From Citrobacter telavivensis (GTDB taxonomy: Bacteria > Pseudomonadota > Gammaproteobacteria > Enterobacterales > Enterobacteriaceae): DNA of 64,000 nt. The DNA lies in NCBI GenBank assembly GCA_009363175.1, contig CP045205.1:682001-746000 (forward strand). The letters are read 5' to 3'. The position numbers were made by a program, and so were the translations under genes. Position 1 is the stretch's first letter. Each line of letters starts with the position of its first letter. Shown here piece after piece: positions 58,018-64,000 of this stretch. Below the pieces are notes generated by a model. The model was not told the DNA's origin. It saw only the letters and a program-made list of their open reading frames with translations, and did no database searches.

Positions 58018-59526
58018 TTACTCTTCGTGATCTTCCCACGCCAGCGCGCGTTTGACCGCTTTCTTCCAGCCGCTGTAACGGTAGTTACGCTCGGTGGTTT
58101 CGATACCAGGGCGGAATTCACGTTCGATAACCGCTTTCTCCTGCAGCTCATCGAGGTTCTGCCAGAAACCAACCGCCAGACCGGCCAGGTAGGCTGCACC
58201 CAGCGCCGTCACTTCACGCACTTCCGGACGCTCAACGCGCGTGCCGAGAATGTCAGACTGGAACTGCATCAGGAAGTTGTTGGCAACCGCGCCGCCGTCC
58301 ACGCGAAGAGCGTGCAGGCGAATACCGGAGTCTGCCTGCATCGCTTCCAGCACGTCGCGAGTCTGGTAGGCAATCGATTCCAGCGTTGCGCGAATGATGT
58401 GGTTGGAGTTCACGCCACGGGTCAAACCGAAGATCGCCCCACGCGCATACGGGTCCCAGTAAGGCGCGCCCAGACCCGTAAAGGCCGGCACCACGTACAC
58501 GCCGTTGGTGTCCTTCACTTTGGTCGCGAAATACTCGGAATCGAAGGCGTCGCTGATGAGCTTCATTTCATCACGCAGCCATTGAATGGAGGCGCCCGCC
58601 ATAAACACGGCGCCTTCCAGCGCGTAGTTCACTTCTCCGGTCGGGCCACAGGCGATGGTGGTCAGCAGCCCGTTCTCGGACTTCACCGCTTTCTCGCCGG
58701 TATTCATCAGCATAAAGCAGCCGGTGCCGTAAGTGTTTTTCGCCATCCCTTCCTTCACACACAGTTGGCCGAACAGCGCCGCCTGCTGGTCACCGGCGAT
58801 GCCGGAGATAGGAATACGCGTACCGCCTTTACCGCCAATGTTGGTCTGACCGTAGACTTCAGAAGAACGACGGACTTCCGGCAGCATGGCACGTGGAATA
58901 TCCAGCGCATCCAGCATCTTGTCGTCCCAGTCCAGCGTGTGGATGTTGAACAGCATAGTACGTGAGGCGTTGGTGTAATCCGTCACGTGTACGCGTCCCT
59001 GCGTCATTTTCCAGATAAGCCAGGTATCAACGGTACCGAACAGCAGTTCGCCGCGACGTGCGCGCTCACGGGAGCCTTCAACGTGGTCGAGGATCCACTT
59101 CACTTTGGTGCCGGAAAAATACGGGTCAATGACCAGCCCGGTGTTATTGCGGACGTATTCTTCCATGCCATCGCGCTTCAGGCGCTCGCAGATCTCCGCG
59201 GTCCGACGACACTGCCAGACAATCGCGTTATAGATAGGTTTACCGGTTTCACGTTCCCAGACGATGGTAGTTTCACGCTGGTTAGTAATCCCGATAGCTG
59301 CAATCTGATCGGAACTGATGTCCGCTTTGGCCAGCACTTCCACCAGAGTAGAGCTCTGTGTTGCCCAGATTTCCATCGGGTCGTGTTCTACCCAGCCTGC
59401 TTTCGGGTAGATCTGCTCAAACTCGCGCTGTGAAACGCTCACTATATTGGCATCATGATCCATCACGACGGCGCGGGAGCTGGTGGTTCCCTGGTCGAGC
59501 GCAACGATATACTTTTTCTCAGTCAT
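58018..59526 (-). CDS. glpK: glycerol kinase
   Basis: 502 aa as in E. coli. ATP-dependent phosphorylation of glycerol, trapping it as glycerol 3-phosphate; allosterically inhibited by FBP and unphosphorylated IIAGlc in E. coli. FGGY motifs: VALDQGTTSSRAVV, ISGIAGDQQAALFGQ, TYGTGCFMLMNTG, and LRVDGGAVANNFLMQ. The frame is open upstream to 59604; ATG 59526 (MTEKKYIVALDQ) is the family start. Confidence 0.98.
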   Translation of the reverse strand: MTEKKYIVALDQGTTSSRAVVMDHDANIVSVSQREFEQIYPKAGWVEHDPMEIWATQSSTLVEVLAKADISSDQIAAIGITNQRETTIVWERETGKPIYNAIVWQCRRTAEICERLKRDGMEEYVRNNTGLVIDPYFSGTKVKWILDHVEGSRERARRGELLFGTVDTWLIWKMTQGRVHVTDYTNASRTMLFNIHTLDWDDKMLDALDIPRAMLPEVRRSSEVYGQTNIGGKGGTRIPISGIAGDQQAALFGQLCVKEGMAKNTYGTGCFMLMNTGEKAVKSENGLLTTIACGPTGEVNYALEGAVFMAGASIQWLRDEMKLISDAFDSEYFATKVKDTNGVYVVPAFTGLGAPYWDPYARGAIFGLTRGVNSNHIIRATLESIAYQTRDVLEAMQADSGIRLHALRVDGGAVANNFLMQFQSDILGTRVERPEVREVTALGAAYLAGLAVGFWQNLDELQEKAVIEREFRPGIETTERNYRYSGWKKAVKRALAWEDHEE

Positions 59527-59548
59527 AATTATTTGTCCCGTAGTCACA

Positions 59549-60394
59549 TTACAGCGAAGCTTTTTGTTGTGAAGTGGTCGTGGTTTCCTTCTCTTCCACG
59601 GCACAGGTATCGCACGGTAAATGGCGACCGATCAGCTTGCGATAGGCGAAAGCGCCCAAAATAGCGCCAACGATGGGGCCAAACAGCGGCACCAGGAAGT
59701 AAGGAATATCTTTGCCACCGGTGAAGGCGACATTACCCCAGCCCGCGAGCCAGGCGAACGCTTTCGGACCAATGTCACGCGCCGGGTTCATCGCAAACCC
59801 GGTCAGTGGGCCCATGGATGCGCCGATAACCGCAATCAGTAAACCAATCAACAATGGAGCCAGCGGGCCACGCGGTACACCGTTACCGTCATCAGTCAGC
59901 GCCAGGATAAGCCCCATCAGGATAGCGGTAATCACCATTTCAACCGCGAAGGCCTGCACAAAATTGATATGTGGGTTGGGATACGTTGAGAAAGTGCCGG
60001 CCAGATCAACACTCTCAATGCTGCCACGTACAATGTGGTGCGTCTGTTCGAAGTCGGCGAAAAGATTGTAGTAAAGCCCGTAAACTAACGCCGCTGCGCA
60101 AAAGGCACCGGCAAATTGAGAAAGGATAAAAGGAACAACCTTGCGCTTGTCGAAACACGCAAACAGCCACAATGCAATCGTGACTGCCGGGTTGAGATGT
60201 GCGCCAGACACACCTGCGGTCAGGTAGATAGCCATGGCTACCCCCAGTCCCCAGATAACGCTGATTTCCCACTGTCCAAAAGACGCACCCGCGACTTTAA
60301 GCGCAGCGACACACCCCACACCGAAGAAAATCAACAACCCGGTACCGAGGAATTCAGCAATGCACTGGCCTTTTAAGGTTGATGTTTGACTCAT
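59549..60394 (-). CDS. glpF: glycerol facilitator GlpF
   Basis: 281 aa as in E. coli. Aquaglyceroporin with six helices and both NPA boxes (SGAHLNPAVTIALW; GFAMNPARDIGPKAF). First gene of glpFKX, so glycerol enters, is phosphorylated by GlpK, and GlpX supports gluconeogenesis. AGGA precedes the ATG. Confidence 0.98.
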   Translation of the reverse strand: MSQTSTLKGQCIAEFLGTGLLIFFGVGCVAALKVAGASFGQWEISVIWGLGVAMAIYLTAGVSGAHLNPAVTIALWLFACFDKRKVVPFILSQFAGAFCAAALVYGLYYNLFADFEQTHHIVRGSIESVDLAGTFSTYPNPHINFVQAFAVEMVITAILMGLILALTDDGNGVPRGPLAPLLIGLLIAVIGASMGPLTGFAMNPARDIGPKAFAWLAGWGNVAFTGGKDIPYFLVPLFGPIVGAILGAFAYRKLIGRHLPCDTCAVEEKETTTTSQQKASL

Positions 60395-60788
60395 AATCGG
60401 ATCCTGAAGAGTTTAATGTTTATTGTATGCGAGGAGGTCACTGACGTCCGCGATGCCCTGTAGGCACACTGTTAATTTATCGTTAACGAGCAAAAACGAG
60501 AAATATCGAACTTAAAATGTGTGTGCTCCGTCAATAAAATGAGCGTTTTCGCGCCATAAAGCGCGTTTTGTTATACAAAAACAGTGTGAGCTGAATCATT
60601 TCATTAACCAAAGTATTAACACTTAAGGGTTAGGGGGTTATTGTCTGTAAGAGTCGACTGAAAAGTGTTGTAAACCGCAATCAGCGCGGGATGCTGCTGG
60701 ACAGCGAGGACGGGGCTTCATACAATCGGCACTATATATTGTGCGCGTTCACGTGAAGCGTCGCCTTGCAATTCAGGAGAGTATGACC
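60395..60788. promoter_or_regulatory. glpF-zapB divergent control region
   Basis: 394 bp without a gene. TTTATCGTTAACGAGCAAA around 60476-60494 contains the CGTTAACG core of GlpR operators, and further TTCG/CGAA elements lie nearby. TGTGA-GCTGAA-TCATT at 60585-60600 fits CRP. GlpR repression and CRP activation of glpFKX are established in E. coli. The zapB promoter should lie in the right part. Confidence 0.65.
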
Positions 60789-61028
60789 ATGTCTTTAGAA
60801 GTGTTTGAGAAACTGGAAGCAAAAGTACAGCAGGCGATTGATACCATCACCTTGTTGCAGATGGAAATTGAAGAGCTGAAAGAGAAGAACAACTCGCTGT
60901 CACAGGAAGTGCAATCTGCACAGCATGGCCGCGAAGAGCTCGAGCGCGAAAACCAGTCTCTGAGAGAACAACAGAATGGCTGGCAGGATCGTCTGCAGGC
61001 GCTGCTGGGCCGCATGGAAGAAGTCTAA
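60789..61028 (+). CDS. zapB: cell-division Z-ring accessory protein ZapB
   Basis: 79 aa, an almost uninterrupted coiled coil (MSLEVFEKLEAKVQQAIDTI to the C-terminal LQALLGRMEEV). Cytoplasmic Z-ring stabiliser that binds ZapA. Two ATGs are possible; 60789 is 8 bp from AGGAGA whereas 60783 is only 2 bp from it. Confidence 0.95.
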   Translation: MSLEVFEKLEAKVQQAIDTITLLQMEIEELKEKNNSLSQEVQSAQHGREELERENQSLREQQNGWQDRLQALLGRMEEV

Positions 61029-61030
61029 TC

Positions 61031-61150
61031 CTCGTCATATTTCACGTTATGGCGGCGTTGGCTGCGCGTATTCACCCCAGTCACATGGTTATCTATGCTC
61101 CTGGGGATTCATGCGCTTACCGCCTTGCCCTAACGCGAAATCTTTAGCGG
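61031..61150. repeat. ERIC (IRU) element after zapB
   Basis: About 120 bp: TCGTCATATTTCACG at one end, GGCGGCGTTGGCTGCG, then the central TTCACCCCAGTCAC and ATGCTCCTGGGGATTC, then ACCGCCTTGCC. A near full-length ERIC, immediately after the zapB stop. Confidence 0.88.
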
Positions 61151-61167
61151 ATTGCGGTAAGTCATGT

Positions 61168-61198
61168 AGGCCGGATAAGGCGCAAGCCGTCATCCGGC
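61168..61198. repeat. REP unit between zapB and the SDR gene
   Basis: GGCCGGATAAGGCGC and GCCGTCATCCGGC form one REP hairpin at convergent gene ends. Confidence 0.88.
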
Positions 61199-61232
61199 AA
61201 TATCATAGCGTTACCGCGATACAACGTTAGTT

Positions 61233-61976
61233 TCAGGCATTCAAACCTCCATCCACGTCCAGACCCGTGCCGGAAATCTGCCCAGCCGCTTGGCTTGCCA
61301 GAAACGTCACCGCCGCTGCAACATCCTCCGGTGTACCGTAATGCCCTGTCGCAATAAGCTGTCGTTGGGCGTCCGCCTGTTCGCCATCTGCTGGGTTCAT
61401 ATCACTGTCCGTTGGGCCGGGATGGACAAGGTTGACGGTAATACCCCGCGGGCCGAGATCACGAGCCAGGCCACGGGTTAGCGAGTTGAGCGCTGATTTA
61501 GTCATCGCGTAGACAGCAATCCCCGGTTGGGCGACACGGTTGGCAAGGCAACTGCCAATATTGATAATCCGCCCACCTTCAGGGAGATGTGGCAACGCGG
61601 CCTGTATGGCTACCACCACGCCACGGATATTCACGTTAATCAACGCGTCGATGTCTTCCAGTGACAGCGACTCCAGCGGGCCACCGCGTGCGATCCCTGC
61701 GTTGTTGACCAGAATATCTAATCCTCCCAGTGACTGTATCGTGTGATTTACGGCGTTCTGAATAGCCTGAGCGTTTGCACTGTTTGCCTGAATAGCCTCG
61801 CCATGGCGGCCGAGTGCTGTAATTTCATTGGCAACGGCTTGGGCTTTCTCCGCAGATTTTTCATAGGTTATAACAACATCAGCACCGGCTTTTGCCAGCG
61901 ACAGTGCAATAGCGCGCCCTAATCCACGACTGGCTCCGGTAACCAGCGCTTTTTTACCTGTCAGATCGATATGCAT
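61233..61976 (-). CDS. SDR-family NAD(P)-dependent oxidoreductase
   Basis: 247 aa classical short-chain dehydrogenase/reductase: TGASRGLG cofactor loop at 13-20, NNAG, and the catalytic Tyr/Lys of VYAMTKSAL with a preceding Ser (IGSCLANR). Substrate unknown; resembles 3-oxoacyl-reductase or BdcA-like enzymes. The frame is open to 62078, but ATG 61976 follows GAGG. It lies between zapB and rraA, adjacent in E. coli K-12, and is flanked by ERIC and REP elements, so it is probably an insertion. Confidence 0.85.
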   Translation of the reverse strand: MHIDLTGKKALVTGASRGLGRAIALSLAKAGADVVITYEKSAEKAQAVANEITALGRHGEAIQANSANAQAIQNAVNHTIQSLGGLDILVNNAGIARGGPLESLSLEDIDALINVNIRGVVVAIQAALPHLPEGGRIINIGSCLANRVAQPGIAVYAMTKSALNSLTRGLARDLGPRGITVNLVHPGPTDSDMNPADGEQADAQRQLIATGHYGTPEDVAAAVTFLASQAAGQISGTGLDVDGGLNA

Positions 61977-62115
61977 GATGACCTCGTGACGAGAGTGATG
62001 AGATTCATCATTAGGTATAGAGAGAGTTTTCTCTTCGTCAATGCGCTGAATGGGGGAATCGAAAGGGTGAAGTGACAAAAAAGAGGATCTGGAGATGTCC
62101 AGAATCGAAGTAAAT

Positions 62116-62143
62116 TGCCAGTCAGTTGTTTAACCGACTGGCA
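62116..62143. terminator. hairpin downstream of rraA
   Basis: TGCCAGTC-A-GTT / AAC-C-GACTGGCA stem with a GTTT loop between the rraA stop and the SDR leader; the following leftward sequence is only moderately T-rich. Confidence 0.6.
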
Positions 62144-62167
62144 TCACACCGAATGGCGGTATTTTCT

Positions 62168-62653
62168 TTACTCGATATCGAGTGGGTCTTCGGAGAGGAT
62201 GATTCCCGTATTGTCGGCGTACAGATGGTCGCCGGAGAAGAACGTCACGCCGCCAAAATTGACGCGGACATCGCTTTCCCCAATCCCTTCACCTGCTGCA
62301 CCTACCGGAATCGCGGCAATCGCCTGAATGCCGATGTCCAGCTCTTCCAGATCGTCTACCTGACGCACTGCGCCGTAGATGACCAGCCCTTCCCATTCAT
62401 TCTGTACCGCCAGACGCGCCAGTTCGGCGTCGACCAGCGCACGACGGACAGAACCGCCGCCATCGACCAGCAGAATGCGTCCACGACCATTTTGTTCGAG
62501 CAGATCATACAGCAACCCGTTGTCCTCGAAACATTTCACCGTGACGATTTGTCCGCCAAACGACGACCGTCCTCCAAAGTTAGAGAACAGCGGTTCCACG
62601 ACGTTGACATCTTCTTGATAGATGTCACAAAGCTCGGAAGTATCGTATTTCAT
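62168..62653 (-). CDS. rraA: ribonuclease E activity regulator RraA
   Basis: 161 aa as in E. coli. Ring-shaped trimer that binds the RNase E C-terminal region and slows mRNA decay. MKYDTSELCDIYQEDVNVVE, FGGRSSFGGQIVTVKCFEDN and LVDGGGSVRRALVD are conserved. Follows menA on the same strand, 92 bp away, as in E. coli. Confidence 0.97.
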   Translation of the reverse strand: MKYDTSELCDIYQEDVNVVEPLFSNFGGRSSFGGQIVTVKCFEDNGLLYDLLEQNGRGRILLVDGGGSVRRALVDAELARLAVQNEWEGLVIYGAVRQVDDLEELDIGIQAIAAIPVGAAGEGIGESDVRVNFGGVTFFSGDHLYADNTGIILSEDPLDIE

Positions 62654-62745
62654 AGGCTTAACGTTCAGTTGCTGCGAGAATTTTTAGTATATCGCGCTAT
62701 GTGTACTGTTGGCAAAATCATCAATTGTTAATTGATATTTGTCAG

Positions 62746-63675
62746 TTATCTTGCCCACTGACTTAAGAAAATCCCGACGACAAACAGCAGGTTAGTCAGC
62801 AACGCGGCTTTTACCGTACGTTCGAGCATCGGACGCATCGCCGCCGGTTCCATCTGGCGCATAACGTAACGCGCCTGTTTAACCAGTACCGGTGCGGCCA
62901 ACAGGAACAGCCAACCCCACGGACTTTGCAGCGAAAGCAGGTTAAACAGCGCCAGGCAGACCAGCGTCCCCATCAGCAGACAGGCATGGTAACGACGGGC
63001 ATTGACGGCACCGAGGCGAACGACCAGCGTATTCTTTCCGTTTTCCCGGTCGCTGTTGATATCGCGCAGGTTATTGATGTTAAGCACGGCAGTGGCCAGC
63101 AGACCACAGGCGGTTGCCGGAAGAATGAGCGCCGGGATCAGCGTATGCGCCTGCAGATACCAACTGCCCATCACGCTCAGCCAGCCAAAGAAAACCAGCA
63201 CGGAAATATCACCCAGGCCGATGTAGCCATAGGGACGATTGCCCACGGTATAGGTGATGGCGGCAATAATCGACAGCACGCCAAGCACCAGGAAACCGAC
63301 AAAATCCGCCGGCGTACGGCACGCCACGGCAACCAGCGACAGACCGGACAAACAAATGAGTACGACGGTGATGATCAGTGCGCGCTTCATCTCCTGTTGG
63401 GTGATCACCCCTTTTTGCATCCCACGCAGCGGTCCGAGGCGGTCCGGCTTGTCGCTGCCCTTAACGGCATCGCCATAATCGTTGGCGAGATTTGACAGGA
63501 TTTGCAGAAGCCCTGCCGTAATGAGTGCCAGCAGAGCGACCAGCGGATCAAAGTATCCCTGCCACCATGCCAGGGCCGTACCGACGATGATCGCCGCGAA
63601 GGCGAGCGGTAGGGTCTTGGGTCGTAAGCTTTCCAGCCAGGCCTGGGAGCGGCTAATTTGTTGTTGTTCAGTCAT
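62746..63675 (-). CDS. menA: 1,4-dihydroxy-2-naphthoate polyprenyltransferase MenA
   Basis: 309 aa, E. coli MenA being 308. UbiA-family membrane enzyme that prenylates DHNA to demethylmenaquinone. The two Asp-rich motifs are visible: NLANDYGDAVKGSD and NNLRDINSDRENGKNT, within about eight membrane helices. ATG 63675 (MTEQQQISRSQAWLES) chosen over the ATG four codons upstream by family start. Confidence 0.97.
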   Translation of the reverse strand: MTEQQQISRSQAWLESLRPKTLPLAFAAIIVGTALAWWQGYFDPLVALLALITAGLLQILSNLANDYGDAVKGSDKPDRLGPLRGMQKGVITQQEMKRALIITVVLICLSGLSLVAVACRTPADFVGFLVLGVLSIIAAITYTVGNRPYGYIGLGDISVLVFFGWLSVMGSWYLQAHTLIPALILPATACGLLATAVLNINNLRDINSDRENGKNTLVVRLGAVNARRYHACLLMGTLVCLALFNLLSLQSPWGWLFLLAAPVLVKQARYVMRQMEPAAMRPMLERTVKAALLTNLLFVVGIFLSQWAR

Positions 63676-63685
63676 ATTTAGCGCC

Positions 63686-63712
63686 AATAAAAATGGGGCC
63701 TTTCAGCCCCAT
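63686..63712 (-). terminator. terminator after hslU
   Basis: Read leftward, ATGGGGC-TGAAAG-GCCCCAT followed by TTTTATT; ends the hslVU operon before menA. Confidence 0.9.
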
Positions 63713-63741
63713 CAACAGTGATGAAAATGCAGTGAACGCGA

Positions 63742-64000
63742 TTATAGGATAAAACGGCTCAGATCTTCATCTGCGACCAGCGCATCCAGATGTTTGCTCA
63801 CATAATCCGCATCAATTGTTATGCTTTGACCATTCAAATCGCTCGCATCATAGGAAATATCTTCCATCAGGCGCTCCAGAACGGTGTGCAGACGACGGGC
63901 ACCGATGTTTTCGGTGGTCTCGTTAACCTGCCATGCCGCTTCAGCAATTTTCTTGATACCGGATTCAGTAAACTCAATGTTGACGCCTTCAGTCGCCATC
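63742..64000 (-). CDS. hslU: HslU ATPase subunit of the HslVU protease, C-terminal part
   Basis: Last 86 codons of the AAA+ unfoldase HslU; the frame is open at the right edge. The visible end matches E. coli: ATEGVNIEFTESGIKKIAEA, then NIGARRLHTVLERLMEDISY with the sensor-2 arginine region, and the terminal DLSRFIL that docks into HslV. Confidence 0.97.
   Translation of the reverse strand, partial: MATEGVNIEFTESGIKKIAEAAWQVNETTENIGARRLHTVLERLMEDISYDASDLNGQSITIDADYVSKHLDALVADEDLSRFIL

Noticed and set aside
58027..58965. 312-codon plus-strand frame opposite glpK
   Set aside because: Shadow of the highly biased glpK coding sequence; no ribosome site or recognisable domain.
1..64000. CRISPR arrays, rRNA, tRNA genes, insertion sequences
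   Set aside because: No regularly spaced repeats, no tRNA cloverleaf or rRNA sequence and no transposase were recognised in the window.

Overview
The window is a chromosomal segment of an enteric gammaproteobacterium. Its backbone follows the Escherichia/Salmonella rha-cpx-pfkA-tpiA-glp-menA-hslU order, with many REP/BIME elements and two ERIC elements. A Salmonella-type aminoimidazole-riboside kinase cluster lies between cdh and tpiA, and extra genes not present in E. coli K-12 suggest Citrobacter or a close relative. The genus is an inference; no rRNA gene is present to settle it.

Layout. 1-10.4 kb is host: rhaB (partial), rhaS, rhaR, rhaT, sodA, kdgT, an aldolase-like gene, yiiM, cpxA, cpxR, cpxP and the 3'UTR-derived sRNA cpxQ. 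10.34-40.96 kb is an apparently complete P2-like prophage of about 30.6 kb, bounded by a 33-bp direct repeat that lies inside cpxQ. 41.1-46.4 kb is an acyltransferase gene followed by fieF, pfkA, sbp and cdh. 46.5-53.8 kb is a GntR-controlled nucleoside-type operon (permease, AIRs kinase, ADP-ribosylglycohydrolase, regulator) and two anion permeases. 53.8-64 kb is tpiA, yiiQ, yiiR, fpr, glpX-glpK-glpF, zapB, an SDR gene, rraA, menA and the 3' end of hslU.

Prophage. From attL it carries int, C repressor, cox, small early genes, a Dam-type methylase, the replication gene A, a Doc-toxin/RhuM-like two-gene insert where P2 keeps tin/old, a cos site, then Q-P leftward and O-N-M-L-X, lysis genes, R-S, V-W-J-I-H-G rightward. 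The tail block FI-FII-E/E'-T-U is reversed relative to P2, leaving D and ogr rightward before attR. Three TGT-N12-ACA boxes match the expected positions for Ogr-activated late promoters. I could also find candidate C operators inside the early promoter, a 15-bp repeat shared by attL and the C-cox region, paired integrase arm sites, a TTTTTTG frameshift site in E, and an embedded Rz1.

How the parts fit. The host genes are mostly textbook carbon and stress functions: rhamnose uptake and breakdown, 2-keto-3-deoxygluconate uptake, glycerol uptake and phosphorylation, glycolysis and gluconeogenesis (pfkA, tpiA, glpX), superoxide defence (sodA, fpr) and Cpx envelope stress. The most notable points are a prophage that uses an sRNA gene as attachment site while carrying a substitute terminator, the Doc/RhuM-like module in a phage accessory slot, the inverted tail cassette with a single symmetric promoter box, and a 34-bp perfect palindrome in front of the AIRs kinase operon.
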